Shown: positions 7,906-15,010, counted from the stretch's first letter. The stretch is 28,650 bases of DNA from CAYSJU01 sp964431495 (GCA_964431495.1 CAYSJU010000026.1:1-28650), one strand, 5' to 3'. The notes: generated by a model from the letters alone, not told the origin. Made by a program: numbers and translations.

Positions 7906-8609
7906 AACGCGGTTCTGTATATTTCCGTTTCGCATTTTTCGTGTTTTTCTTTATCGTTATAGCCGGGGTGGTGTTCTGTTTCATCGACAGGATAGCGGCT
8001 TTTTCGATAAATCACCTGACCGATTACAGGATATTTTACGATAAGTGGGGCAGTAGCCCTTTTAACAGAAGCGACATTCAGGATCTGCGTTTTGATGTGT
8101 TGAAAAACGGATTCGCGGTAACGGCAAAAACAGCCCATTTTGATCTCCGGTTCCGGGAATCGATCAATGCCAGAAAGTTGATACTTGACTGCCGACTGCA
8201 AGACGTGAGGTTCCTGAGGAACAGTGGTTCCTCCGATCCTGCCACACAGTCCATGTTCACGGTCCCTTTTGACCCCGACTGGCACTACATATCCATTGTT
8301 TTCTCTATAATTTACGGCGGCGGTGACTTGAAGATCAAGGGATTCCGCGCTCTTGCTGACGACATAAAACTGAATGGGGAAAGCCAACTGAACAATGCCA
8401 GCGGGGACTTCAAGGTAGACCTTAAAATGTCCGTTTCTCCGCAGATCGCGGAAGTACTGATGGGGGACTTCCGGGAAATTCTTCTGGTCCCTGAAGAGAA
8501 CGGATGGTTCGGGACAAAGATGTCTCTTGAAGGAAATGTCAAGGAAGAGACATTCCATATGAAGTCCGAAACGCTTGAAATCAGGATTCGAAGTAAAGAG
8601 GAGGTTTGA
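7902..8609 (+). CDS. membrane-anchored protein, AsmA-like features
   Basis: A 235-residue protein with a single N-terminal membrane segment (about residues 8-28, very Phe/Val-rich), then an extracytoplasmic part of alternating hydrophobic and polar residues with phrases such as IQDLRFDVLKNGFAVTAKTAHFDLRF and GGGDLKIKGFRALADDIKLNG. This repetitive beta pattern resembles AsmA/DUF748-type envelope proteins, but the similarity is weak and only by inspection. The ATG overlaps the HD-GYP stop (ATGA), so it is translationally coupled to it. Its last ten bases, including the stop, lie within the closing stem of the structured RNA at 8599-8752. No family is securely recognised. Confidence 0.7.
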   Translation: MKRGSVYFRFAFFVFFFIVIAGVVFCFIDRIAAFSINHLTDYRIFYDKWGSSPFNRSDIQDLRFDVLKNGFAVTAKTAHFDLRFRESINARKLILDCRLQDVRFLRNSGSSDPATQSMFTVPFDPDWHYISIVFSIIYGGGDLKIKGFRALADDIKLNGESQLNNASGDFKVDLKMSVSPQIAEVLMGDFREILLVPEENGWFGTKMSLEGNVKEETFHMKSETLEIRIRSKEEV

Positions 8610-8752
8610 ACTGTTCCTCGCGGGGACGTCCGATTTCTTAGCCGATAAGAGTCGCCGGGCCAGGGCATCTTCTCATAGCCCCGTAAACGCACGGTGTCCC
8701 AGCGAGAAAATTGGACTCAATGATGTCCCGCTCACAACAGTTCAAACCTCCT
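8599..8752 (+). ncRNA. ssrS: structured RNA candidate, 6S RNA-like
   Basis: A 154-base segment closed by a perfect 17-bp helix (8599-8615 with 8736-8752). Inside, GCGGGGAC (8620-8627) pairs with GTCCCGC (8725-8731). A large asymmetric bubble follows, whose 5' side contains TCTTA-GCCGA-TAAGA, able to form a small hairpin. GAGTC (8649-8653) then pairs with GACTC (8714-8718), and the apical part holds CGCcGGG/CCCaGCG. This architecture, with a long closing stem, a central bubble carrying AGCCGATA on the 5' side and an apical arm, matches 6S RNA, which mimics an open promoter and binds RNA polymerase. E. coli 6S has GAGCCGATA at the equivalent place. The opposite strand folds equally well; the + strand is preferred for this motif. 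No convincing own promoter or terminator was found, so it might be processed from the upstream transcript. Confidence 0.5.
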
Positions 8753-8799
8753 ATTTCGGCTCCAATATTACGCCTACAGCTCCATAGAGAAAAGGCCTC

Positions 8800-8827
8800 T
8801 TGCCATTTCGCGATAATGTGATAAAAT
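8800..8827 (+). promoter_or_regulatory. promoter for SPOR protein gene, near-leaderless
   Basis: TTGCCA (8800-8805), a 16-base spacer and TAAAAT (8822-8827). The ATG at 8837 is only 9 bases after the -10 box, so the mRNA would begin at or within a few bases of the start codon, and no Shine-Dalgarno is present. Confidence 0.6.
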
Positions 8828-8836
8828 AAAGCGCAA

Positions 8837-9487
8837 ATGGCAGACAGTAACTTTCCGACTGACTTTTTTGAAGACAAATTTTACGAAAAAAAAGGCAGAA
8901 AACCTCAGTTTTTGAATAAGTATTCGGCACAGAGAATTTTACCTTATATACGGGTTCCGGTCGAATATACTGTTATACTCGGGATCATCATGCTTGTATT
9001 AATGGTGATCTCTTATGCTGTCGGCGTAGAAAAAGGGAAACGGACCCTTTCTGCCGAAAAAACAGAAGTTCCGGATATGAATATGCAAGTAGTTGAAGAC
9101 AAAGCTGTTACAGAAATCACGCTGACCGAGAAGGTTCCTGAAACTGTTGATACAAGCGAAACGGGCAGTGGTTACGAAAGTACTGACATCAAAGAAAAAG
9201 CTGCCCCTGTTCCGTCTCTGATAGAGATTGAAAAGGATGAAGAAAAATCGGCAAGTGCCGATAAGGCGTTATACACTTTACAGCTTGCGTCATTCAAAAG
9301 AGAAAAATACGCGAAAAGGGAAGCTGCTAAACTGAAAAAAAACGGAGAAGACGCTTCTTATATCAAAAAAGGCGTATGGTACCAGGTTTTTTTGAAAGGG
9401 TATGAAACGATCGGGGCAGCGCGCAAAGCAAAAGACGCACTTATCCAGGAATACCCTGATTGTTACATAAGGAAGCAAAAACAGTGA
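8837..9487 (+). CDS. SPOR domain membrane protein
   Basis: A 216-residue bitopic protein. The first 45 residues are cytosolic and charged, about 48-66 form a single membrane helix (VILGIIMLVLMVISYAVGV), about 70-140 are an acidic Thr/Glu-rich linker, and about 145-213 form a SPOR domain (YTLQLASFKREKYAKREAAKL, then GVWYQVFLKGYETIGAARKAKDAL). SPOR domains bind denuded peptidoglycan glycan strands and concentrate proteins at the division site. The topology is that of FtsN/DedD-like division or wall-remodelling proteins. It has its own promoter, appears near-leaderless, and follows the structured RNA. A palindromic element and the small basic protein gene follow. Confidence 0.85.
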   Translation: MADSNFPTDFFEDKFYEKKGRKPQFLNKYSAQRILPYIRVPVEYTVILGIIMLVLMVISYAVGVEKGKRTLSAEKTEVPDMNMQVVEDKAVTEITLTEKVPETVDTSETGSGYESTDIKEKAAPVPSLIEIEKDEEKSASADKALYTLQLASFKREKYAKREAAKLKKNGEDASYIKKGVWYQVFLKGYETIGAARKAKDALIQEYPDCYIRKQKQ

Positions 9488-9490
9488 CAA

Positions 9491-9517
9491 TGGAGGGGTT
9501 TGATCCATCAAACTCCC
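9491..9517. repeat. GGGGTTTGAT palindrome copy
   Basis: GGGGTTTGA (9495-9503) pairs with TCAAACTCC (9508-9516), with one G-T wobble and a 4-base loop. It lies between the stop at 9487 and the Shine-Dalgarno at about 9523-9528. It shares its core with the elements at 27323-27350 and 12585-12622 and looks like a REP-type dispersed palindrome. There is no T tract, so it is unlikely to be an intrinsic terminator. Confidence 0.6.
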
Positions 9518-9530
9518 AAAATAAGGAGAT

Positions 9531-9785
9531 ATGATGACACAACATCCAAGCCTGAAATCCGGGGCAAAAGGAGCAAAATTCCGCTCGGTGCTGAAACGAT
9601 ATGAAAAAATCAAGGAATTAGCCGAAAAGGATAAATGGGCCGAAGAAAAAGACTCGGTCTATAAACTCCCAAAGGTGAAACGCATCAAGTTCAAAGTAAA
9701 GAAGGCCAAGGGACCGGACGAAGAAAAACCGGCTGGCGAAGGCGCTGCACCGGCTGAAGAGACTCCGTCCAAACCCAAAGTTTAA
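9531..9785 (+). CDS. small basic protein of the Chlamydiae/Verrucomicrobia type (TIGR04137-like)
   Basis: An 84-residue protein opening MMTQHPSLKSGAKGAKFRSV and continuing VLKRYEKIKELAEKDKW, EDSVYKLPKVKRIKFKVKK. This matches the small basic protein family of PVC bacteria, whose members start M-(S/T)-x-HPSL and are thought to associate with RNA or the ribosome; the role is not established. The first 60 residues are strongly basic, while the last 25 are a Pro/Glu/Ala-rich tail that is probably disordered. AAGGAG is placed for ATG 9531, or for the adjacent ATG 9534, which would give the more usual MTQHPSL start. The tRNA-binding protein gene follows 25 bases later. It is a useful taxonomic marker for this window. 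Confidence 0.8.
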   Translation: MMTQHPSLKSGAKGAKFRSVLKRYEKIKELAEKDKWAEEKDSVYKLPKVKRIKFKVKKAKGPDEEKPAGEGAAPAEETPSKPKV

Positions 9786-9810
9786 GAAAAAAACGGCATG
9801 AGGAGGAGAA

Positions 9811-10131
9811 ATGGTCTCGTTCGAGGATTTTAAGGAATTGGACATCAGGGTGGCCGAGATAATCGAGGTAAAAGAACATCCTAATGCGGACAAATTGTAT
9901 GTCCTCACTATCGCGATCGGCGAAGAAACAAGACAGATCGTGGCGGGGATCCGGTTTTCTTACGGGACCGATGAGCTGAAAGGGAAAAAGGTGATCGTGA
10001 TCCGCAACCTGGCCCCAATGACAATAAGAGGCGAAGAGTCCAACGGGATGTTGCTGGCGGCGGGTTCCGATAACGGTCCGGTTCTGCTCATCCCTGAAAA
10101 AGACGTGATTTCCGGAGCAAAAATCAGTTGA
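9811..10131 (+). CDS. stand-alone tRNA-binding domain protein (MetRS beta / Trbp111-like)
   Basis: A 106-residue OB-fold tRNA-binding domain equal in length to the C-terminal extension of methionyl-tRNA synthetase. Diagnostic blocks are FKELDIRVAEIIEVKEHPNADKLYVL, TRQIVAGIRFSY, GKKVIVIRNLAPMTIRGEESNGMLLAA and PGxxI-like VISGAKI at the end. Such proteins dimerise and bind the outer corner of tRNA, either assisting MetRS in trans or acting as Trbp111/CsaA-like factors. No synthetase gene is nearby. AGGAGGAG precedes ATG 9811. It follows the small basic protein closely and probably shares its transcript, which suggests a translation-related pair. Confidence 0.88.
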   Translation: MVSFEDFKELDIRVAEIIEVKEHPNADKLYVLTIAIGEETRQIVAGIRFSYGTDELKGKKVIVIRNLAPMTIRGEESNGMLLAAGSDNGPVLLIPEKDVISGAKIS

Positions 10132-10212
10132 AATGCGGCATGCCTGCACTACCGGGCACGTATTTTAAATTATAGATCCTGAATTCGGATTTATAGCCCT
10201 CGCATAATAAAC

Positions 10213-10884
10213 ATGAAGCCAATATCCGTTAGTGCCAATACAATGTCCGAGATCGACCGAAAAGCCAGGGAAGACTATGGGATCCCTGCGATCGTCCTCA
10301 TGGAGAACGCCGGCCGTTCAGTTGCTGAAAGCATACTTTCGGATACCGGCACTCTCCACAACCAAAGGATCTCTATCTTCTGCGGGAAAGGGAACAACGG
10401 CGGCGATGGATTTGTGGTAGCGCGATATCTCGCCAATGGATCCCCTGAAAAACTTGTCGTTTTTGTCTCGGATGAGAAACACATAAAAGAAGGCCCAGCC
10501 AGCGCCAATTTTCATATTATCCGCAGGATGGGTGTCTCCATAACTCCTTTGGATCTTTTCCTTCAGGGTAAATACGGTGAGGAGTTCACGGTAAGTGTCG
10601 ATTCCGTTTTCGGCACAGGGTTTAAAGGCGAATTGCCGCCGGAATACACGGCTTTGGGCACAAAGATCAACGCCTCCGCCGCGAAGCGCTATGCGGTTGA
10701 TGTCCCCTCCGGACTGGACGCTACTACCGGCATAGCGTCAAAGAACTGCCTGATCGCGGATAAAACAATAACCTTCGGACTGCCGAAAAACGGGTTTTAT
10801 ATCAAAGATGGACCGTCGGTCTGCGGGGAAGTGATAATCAGAAATATCGGATTCCCTCAAGCTCTACTTGTTCACGCACAATAA
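10213..10884 (+). CDS. nnrE: NAD(P)H-hydrate epimerase (YjeF N-terminal domain)
   Basis: A 223-residue protein, the length of the stand-alone epimerase. Blocks seen: MENAGRSVAE near residue 30, CGKGNNGGDGFVVARYL (NNGGDG at 61-66), VDSVFGTGFKGELP, AVDVPSGLDATTG and TITFGLPKNGF. The enzyme interconverts the R and S forms of hydrated NAD(P)H so that the dehydratase can repair them. In many bacteria NnrE is fused to the ADP/ATP-dependent dehydratase NnrD; here the fusion partner is absent and no separate nnrD is present in this window. The start ATG 10213 has no clear Shine-Dalgarno. The gene is separated from its upstream neighbour by 81 bases. Confidence 0.92.
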   Translation: MKPISVSANTMSEIDRKAREDYGIPAIVLMENAGRSVAESILSDTGTLHNQRISIFCGKGNNGGDGFVVARYLANGSPEKLVVFVSDEKHIKEGPASANFHIIRRMGVSITPLDLFLQGKYGEEFTVSVDSVFGTGFKGELPPEYTALGTKINASAAKRYAVDVPSGLDATTGIASKNCLIADKTITFGLPKNGFYIKDGPSVCGEVIIRNIGFPQALLVHAQ

Positions 10885-11056
10885 CCACACCCCCTGAGTA
10901 GTTTCCCCGTTTTTTCTGGATCGAAAGAATTAACCTACGCAACTATAGGCTATTACGTAAAAATGAAAGTAAATTTGTATAACAATTAAAATGGTGCCAG
11001 TTTCCCCCGACTTTGCACATATTTTTCCATAAGCAAAAACGCCACCACTCTATCCT

Positions 11057-11085
11057 TTGCCATTTTCAGTTTTTTATGATATGAT
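11057..11085 (+). promoter_or_regulatory. aroB promoter, near-leaderless
   Basis: TTGCCA (11057-11062), a 17-base spacer and TATGAT (11080-11085). ATG 11095 follows the -10 box by 9 bases with no Shine-Dalgarno. The rest of the 210-base gap after nnrE shows nothing else that I can name. Confidence 0.6.
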
Positions 11086-11094
11086 TTATTTGTT

Positions 11095-12186
11095 ATGAAG
11101 ATAATAAGACTACACCTAGGCGATCGGAGTTATGATATATTGATCGGCAAGGGAGCCATTGCCAGGCTTCCCGCCATCATTAAATCGTTAAAATTTGACG
11201 GTTCTGTCGTCGTAATAGCCGACAAAACCGTCCTTTCCAAAGCAAGGTCCGTCATCGACCCGGTATTCAAAAAGATCAAAAACGAGCTGCACTGGATCAC
11301 GATTCCCGGTGAGGAGAGATCAAAATCATTAAAAGTCTACGAGCAAACAGCCCACAAGATCAGCCGGAAGACAAAAATGCACCGCCCCCTGATAATCGCT
11401 CTCGGCGGCGGTGTTGTCGGCGATCTGGGAGGCTTCGTGGCCGCTACGTACAGAAGGGGAGGCCCATGCATCCAGATCCCTACCACGCTTTTGGCCCAAG
11501 TCGATTCCGCGATCGGGGGTAAAGTCGGAGTGGATCTGCCACAGGCCAAGAACCTGATAGGCGCGTTCAAACAGCCTCGAGCTGTTCTGATGGATCCGGA
11601 CTTCCTGGAAACGCTTCCGGTAAAACAGCTGCACAACGGCCTGGCGGAGATAATAAAGTACGGGGTCATAAAAGATGACCGTCTCTTCCGTTTTCTTGAA
11701 GGCAATATTAAAAAGATCCTGTCCCTGGACAGAAGGACCATGGAAAGAATAATATGCGATTGCGCTACCATCAAGGCGAGGATCGTTGAAAAAGATGAGT
11801 TAGATAATAAAAAAATCCGCATTATCCTTAATTTCGGGCATACCCTTGGACATGCGGTGGAGGCAGCTGCCGGATACACCGCGGCATACAACCACGGTGA
11901 ATCCATTGCCATCGGCATGCTCCTGGCCGGAGAGATCGCTTTAAAACTCGACATGTTCGATGAAAAAGACCTGCTCAGGATCAAAAAACTCATAAGATCC
12001 GCGGGGCTACCTGTTAAAACGAAAAACGTATCAGTAAAGGAAATAATGAATTCTTACGCGCATGACAAAAAGTTCACGCGCGGGACCAACCGATTCGTTC
12101 TACCAAAAAAAATAGGCTCCGTCGAAGTGATTGAAGACATTCCGGAAATACTGATAAAAAATGTCCTTAAAAAATATGCGGGATAA
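11095..12186 (+). CDS. aroB: 3-dehydroquinate synthase
   Basis: A 363-residue, full-length AroB, the second enzyme of the shikimate pathway, converting DAHP to 3-dehydroquinate with NAD+ and a divalent metal. Visible blocks are the glycine-rich NAD site LGGGVVGDLGGFVAATYRRG, PTTLLAQVDSAIGGKVGVD, NGLAEIIKYG, the metal site in FGHTLGHAVEAA and NHGESIAIGM. All expected catalytic Lys and His positions appear intact. The ATG lies 9 bases after a -10 box, implying a leaderless mRNA. The C-terminal end overlaps the start of the YjbQ gene. No other shikimate genes are in the window. Confidence 0.95.
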   Translation: MKIIRLHLGDRSYDILIGKGAIARLPAIIKSLKFDGSVVVIADKTVLSKARSVIDPVFKKIKNELHWITIPGEERSKSLKVYEQTAHKISRKTKMHRPLIIALGGGVVGDLGGFVAATYRRGGPCIQIPTTLLAQVDSAIGGKVGVDLPQAKNLIGAFKQPRAVLMDPDFLETLPVKQLHNGLAEIIKYGVIKDDRLFRFLEGNIKKILSLDRRTMERIICDCATIKARIVEKDELDNKKIRIILNFGHTLGHAVEAAAGYTAAYNHGESIAIGMLLAGEIALKLDMFDEKDLLRIKKLIRSAGLPVKTKNVSVKEIMNSYAHDKKFTRGTNRFVLPKKIGSVEVIEDIPEILIKNVLKKYAG

Positions 12187-12592
12187 ACCGTACGGAATAT
12201 TGCAGGTCCCTTCTTCCCGAAAGACACAGATGATAGATGTCACCGCTGAGGTGGCCGACTTCGTGCGCAAAACCGGGATTTCCGATGGTATCTGTTATTT
12301 ACACGTTCCTCATACAACTGCTGCCGTCACCATAAACGAAAATGCCGACCCTGATGTCGTATCGGATATCCTTATGGGGCTGGAACACATCGTTCCATCC
12401 AAATTGCCTTACAGGCACGCTGAGGGCAATTCACCCGCGCACATTAAATCATCGATGATCGGGATTTCTGAGAATATATTCATCAGCAACGGCAAACTGG
12501 TCATGGGGACGTGGCAGGGAATATATTTCTGCGAATTCGATGGGCCCAGAAGCCGCAAAATTTTCATGAAAGTGATAAATCAACCCTCGTAG
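12161..12592 (+). CDS. yjbQ: YjbQ family protein (UPF0047), copy 1
   Basis: A 143-residue protein of the UPF0047/YjbQ family, some members of which have weak thiamine-phosphate synthase activity; the true role is unsettled. Blocks seen: ITAEVADFV-like IDVTAEVADFVRKTGISDG, HVPHTTAAVTINENADPDV, HAEGNSPAHIKSSMIG, and LVMGTWQGIYFCEFDGPRSRKI, with the three conserved His and Glu of the metal pocket present. It overlaps aroB by 26 bases if translation begins at ATG 12161, or by 11 bases from ATG 12176; neither start has an obvious Shine-Dalgarno. A second family member is at 17765-18181. Confidence 0.88.
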   Translation: MSLKNMRDKPYGILQVPSSRKTQMIDVTAEVADFVRKTGISDGICYLHVPHTTAAVTINENADPDVVSDILMGLEHIVPSKLPYRHAEGNSPAHIKSSMIGISENIFISNGKLVMGTWQGIYFCEFDGPRSRKIFMKVINQPS

Positions 12593-12622
12593 GTTTGCAG
12601 GGTACCCGTCAAAGCTACGAGG
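12585..12622. repeat. palindromic element after yjbQ copy 1
   Basis: CCTCGTAG (12585-12592) pairs with CTACGAGG (12615-12622). Inside, TTTG/CAAA and GGG/CCC extend the stem across small mismatches. The element overlaps the stop codon of yjbQ and is followed by GTTTGATAAAGGGG, the core motif of the other palindromes at 9491 and 27323. It may act as an RNA 3'-end stabiliser or REP-like element; a T tract is lacking. Confidence 0.55.
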
Positions 12623-12648
12623 TTTGATAAAGGGGTGCGGATTTTGCT

Positions 12649-13047
12649 GTGATAGAACATACAATCGAGCTGAGAGTCAGATACGCTGAAACCGACCAGA
12701 TGGGGATAGTTTACTATTCCAATTACCTTGTCTGGTTCGAGATCGCGAGAACTGAACTGTTCCGGTCAAAGGGTGTGGAATACAGCAGGATCGAACGGGA
12801 GAGAGATATATTCCTCCCGGTCACTGAAGCCTATTGCCGCTACCGGGCCCCTTTGAAATACGATGACATCGTAAGAATTACCGTGAAAGTCGCGGACACG
12901 GGCAACTCCAGATTGACCTTTGAATACGATGTGGAAAAAGATGGCAAGACAGCATCTGCCGGATATACAAGGCATGCCTTTGTCAATAAGAACGGGAAGC
13001 CTGTTGCAATACCGGCTGACATCAAAAAATTACTCACCATGGGATGA
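12649..13047 (+). CDS. YbgC-type acyl-CoA thioesterase (4HBT hotdog fold)
   Basis: A 132-residue hotdog-fold thioesterase of the 4-hydroxybenzoyl-CoA thioesterase/YbgC family. The active-site block RYAETDQMGIVYYSNYLVWFE is intact, with the catalytic Asp at residue 16, and the ERxRDIFLPVTEAxxRYxxPxxYDD segment follows as expected. Family members hydrolyse short-chain or aromatic acyl-CoA thioesters; in proteobacteria YbgC accompanies the Tol-Pal operon, which is not present here. The start is GTG 12649, with AAAGGGG about 13 bases upstream. The palindrome at 12585-12622 separates it from yjbQ. Confidence 0.9.
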   Translation: MIEHTIELRVRYAETDQMGIVYYSNYLVWFEIARTELFRSKGVEYSRIERERDIFLPVTEAYCRYRAPLKYDDIVRITVKVADTGNSRLTFEYDVEKDGKTASAGYTRHAFVNKNGKPVAIPADIKKLLTMG

Positions 13048-13090
13048 GTTAGTCCATAGTTGACAGTTTTTAAAACACCATTTTTTCTCC

Positions 13091-13118
13091 TTTACACCTA
13101 ATGTGAAACCCTTATAAT
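13091..13118 (+). promoter_or_regulatory. promoter of the ExeA-like ATPase gene
   Basis: TTTACA (13091-13096), a 16-base spacer and TATAAT (13113-13118). The ATG at 13143 is preceded by a purine-rich AGGGGCGGGG ribosome binding site at about 13125-13134. Confidence 0.65.
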
Positions 13119-13142
13119 AGTTTAGGGGCGGGGATTTTAAAA

Positions 13143-13967
13143 ATGTATCTTGAATATTACGGACTAAAAGAAAAGCCTTTCAATGTTACCAGCGACCCGA
13201 ACTTTCTTTACCTGAGCCACACGCACAAAGAAGCGCTGGATCATCTGAACTATGGAATAACACAAAGAAAGGGATTCATCGAGATCACCGGGGAAATCGG
13301 CGCCGGCAAAACCACTCTCTGCAGGGCCCTCCTGAACCATCTCGATGAAAAAACAAAAACATCGCTCATCTTTAACTCAAGCCTGCCGGAGACACAGCTT
13401 CTGGAAGCAATCGTGCTGGACTTCGGCATTACTCCAGCCCGACGCAATAAAGCCTCCTTCTTCCGCCATCTCAACGAATACCTGCTGGAACAGTTAACCG
13501 CCGGCAATAATGTCGTGCTGATAATCGATGAAGCTCAGAACCTGCGCAATTCGACCCTTGAGACAATACGGATGCTTTCAAACCTTGAGACGGAAAAAGA
13601 AAAACTTCTGCAGATAATCCTGGTAGGACAGCCACAACTCCGCGACAAGCTGAACTCACCGGCCCTGGCACAGCTCCACCAGAGGATAAGTGTGCGTTTT
13701 CATATATGGGCGCTTGAGCAAAGTGAAGTAAAAAATTATATTGAACACCGGCTGACCGTTGCCGGTTCTCCCGGGGATATAATTTTCGAGGACGAAGCCA
13801 TTGACCTCATTACGAAGCATTCCAAAGGCGTGCCAAGAGTGATCAATATCGTATGCGACAAATCGCTCCTTCTGGGATTTGTCCATGGCACGAAATCCAT
13901 CGATTACTCGATCACTCAAAAAAGCATTGAAGAACTGCAGGGTAATCGCAGTTTCGCTGCGGCATGA
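13143..13967 (+). CDS. ExeA/GspA-like AAA ATPase
   Basis: A 274-residue P-loop ATPase of the ExeA / PEP-CTERM-system ATPase type. It opens with the diagnostic YLEYYGLKEKPFNVTSDPNFLYLS, then Walker A GEIGAGKTT (residues 50-58), Walker B VVLIIDEAQNL (Asp129-Glu130), and the sensor/arginine blocks LRMLSNLETEKEKLLQIILVGQPQL and LHQRISVRFH. Members bind peptidoglycan via partners or drive assembly of type II secretin, or accompany exosortase clusters. It lacks the C-terminal peptidoglycan-binding domain of ExeA. The GspB-like gene follows after 9 bases, so the two almost certainly form a functional pair. Confidence 0.87.
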   Translation: MYLEYYGLKEKPFNVTSDPNFLYLSHTHKEALDHLNYGITQRKGFIEITGEIGAGKTTLCRALLNHLDEKTKTSLIFNSSLPETQLLEAIVLDFGITPARRNKASFFRHLNEYLLEQLTAGNNVVLIIDEAQNLRNSTLETIRMLSNLETEKEKLLQIILVGQPQLRDKLNSPALAQLHQRISVRFHIWALEQSEVKNYIEHRLTVAGSPGDIIFEDEAIDLITKHSKGVPRVINIVCDKSLLLGFVHGTKSIDYSITQKSIEELQGNRSFAAA

Positions 13968-13976
13968 CATGTTGAC

Positions 13977-14525
13977 ATGAGCATTATAACCGACGCCCTG
14001 AAAAAAATACAAACGGAACGTTCTGATCCGAACTCCCCGCGCAGCGGAACCGATCAAATAAAGACGCGAATGGCCGGGGAACCGGAACAGCCGGCATGGC
14101 GCAGGGATGTCCCTGCGATCGTCGTCCTTGTCATCGTTGTAAGTCTCATATCTGTTGGCGCGGTCTTCGCGTTTATGACAAAGCGGACTTCTCGAGAACT
14201 TGTTCCTGGTAAAGAAAAAGAAGGCTCGCCAATCCTGAAAACCGCAATGCCGGAAGGAAAACAAGAAAAAAATGCCTATAGCATCGAACACCTGTCTCGA
14301 ACCGAGGTGGCTGAATCCATCGTGGTTGAAGAATCCCCAAAAACATCCCGAAAATATCCTGTCTTAAACGGTATAATGTATTCTCCAACACGCCCCCAGG
14401 CCATCATAAACGGTCAAATAGTTACCGAAGGAGAAACAGTACACGGGTTCACGGTGGACAAGATACTGACCTCGATCGTCCGGGGCAGACTTGGCGCCGA
14501 AGAATTTGAGCTGAAACTAAAATAA
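13977..14525 (+). CDS. GspB-like periplasmic assembly protein
   Basis: A 182-residue bitopic protein. The N-terminus MSIITDALKKIQTER resembles the amphipathic SYILxALKKxxxER start of GspB-type proteins. Residues about 43-65 form one membrane helix (VPAIVVLVIVVSLISVGAVFAF), about 66-120 are a charged linker, and the C-terminus (LNGIMYSPTRPQAIINGQIVTEGETVHGFTVDKI) matches the conserved GspB C-terminal domain that engages secretins. It follows the ExeA-like ATPase by 9 bases, the usual GspA-GspB order. No secretin or pseudopilin gene is in the window, so the secretion or pilus machine it serves must be encoded elsewhere. Confidence 0.82.
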   Translation: MSIITDALKKIQTERSDPNSPRSGTDQIKTRMAGEPEQPAWRRDVPAIVVLVIVVSLISVGAVFAFMTKRTSRELVPGKEKEGSPILKTAMPEGKQEKNAYSIEHLSRTEVAESIVVEESPKTSRKYPVLNGIMYSPTRPQAIINGQIVTEGETVHGFTVDKILTSIVRGRLGAEEFELKLK

Positions 14526-14536
14526 TTTTTCCTGTC

Positions 14537-14607
14537 TTGGACTCGCTTAAGTATTATATAATATTTCTATAAATACTCTTGAAATTTAAGTACCCATAGT
14601 GTATGCT
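14537..14607 (+). promoter_or_regulatory. tandem promoter candidates before PilZ gene 1
   Basis: Two overlapping candidates. First, TTGGAC (14537-14542) with TAATAT (14559-14564), spacer 16. Second, TTGAAA (14579-14584) with TATGCT (14602-14607), spacer 17. The second places its -10 over the ATG at 14603, which would force initiation at a downstream codon. The AT-rich stretch between also contains AGTATT/AATACT inverted repeats. Confidence 0.45.
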
Positions 14608-14980
14608 TTTAAATAGAATGATGTGGGAGGGAATTGATAAACGAAAATTTCCGCGAGCCAAATATAAATGTCGGATAATGATATCCGGCCATGGTAAAAA
14701 GCAGGTCTTTGACACGTTTACTGAAAACATTGGTGGGGGCGGCATCTGCGTAGTGCTGGATAAAGAGCTGGACTTGTTCGGGACAGCTAGACTTAAGCTT
14801 TATCTCATGGAGAATGAGCCACCGATATCCTGCAATGGAACGATAGTCTGGGTGGTTAAGCGCCGCATCGGAAGCAAACCAACCGTTCATGAAAACGATA
14901 TCGGCATAGAATTCGTCGATATGAAGGATGAAGACATGGAGAGGATAAGAGAGCTTGTTGAACAGATATTGAACGCTTAG
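14603..14980 (+). CDS. PilZ domain protein 1
   Basis: A 125-residue single-domain PilZ protein. The first c-di-GMP motif is KRKFPRAKYK (R-x-x-x-R type, with the following basic residues). The second motif, normally D/N-x-S-x-x-G, reads NIGGGG, with Gly in place of Ser. Later blocks are PISCNGTIVWVVKR and NDIGIEFVDMKDEDMERI, typical of the barrel and the closing helix. PilZ proteins bind cyclic-di-GMP and act as effectors. The start is uncertain: ATG 14603 overlaps a possible -10 box, ATG 14618 and 14621 are in frame, and a GGGAGGG lies at about 14625-14631. It follows the GspB-like gene and directly precedes a TIGR04073 gene. Confidence 0.8.
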   Translation: MLLNRMMWEGIDKRKFPRAKYKCRIMISGHGKKQVFDTFTENIGGGGICVVLDKELDLFGTARLKLYLMENEPPISCNGTIVWVVKRRIGSKPTVHENDIGIEFVDMKDEDMERIRELVEQILNA

Positions 14981-14981
14981 C

Positions 14982-15010
14982 TTGACAATAAAATGTTAGC
15001 ATGATATACT
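14982..15010 (+). promoter_or_regulatory. strong promoter of TIGR04073 gene 1 (extended -10)
   Basis: TTGACA (14982-14987), a 17-base spacer and TATACT (15005-15010), with TG two positions before the -10 (15002-15003), giving an extended -10. It is one of the best promoters in the window. The leader then carries AAGGAGGTGA at 15051-15060. Confidence 0.8.

Noticed and set aside
7812..8558. Minus-strand open frame of 248 codons opposite 7902-8609
   Set aside because: It lies antisense to a gene that is translationally coupled to the HD-GYP gene, and has no recognisable domain or Shine-Dalgarno.
8599..8752. Possible integron attC site or other recombination site, because of the inverted ends and structured interior
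   Set aside because: The outer arms do not fit the attC core boxes (RYYYAAC and GTTRRRY), there is no integrase and no cassette-like gene, and the internal bubble and motif fit 6S RNA better.
8638..8877. Minus-strand open frame of 79 codons across the structured RNA
   Set aside because: It overlaps the RNA and the SPOR gene start, has no Shine-Dalgarno and no family-like sequence; it is explained by the compositional bias of the RNA.
13060..13065. TTGACA at 13060 as -35 box of another promoter
   Set aside because: No acceptable -10 box lies 15-19 bases downstream; the pair 13091/13113 is better.
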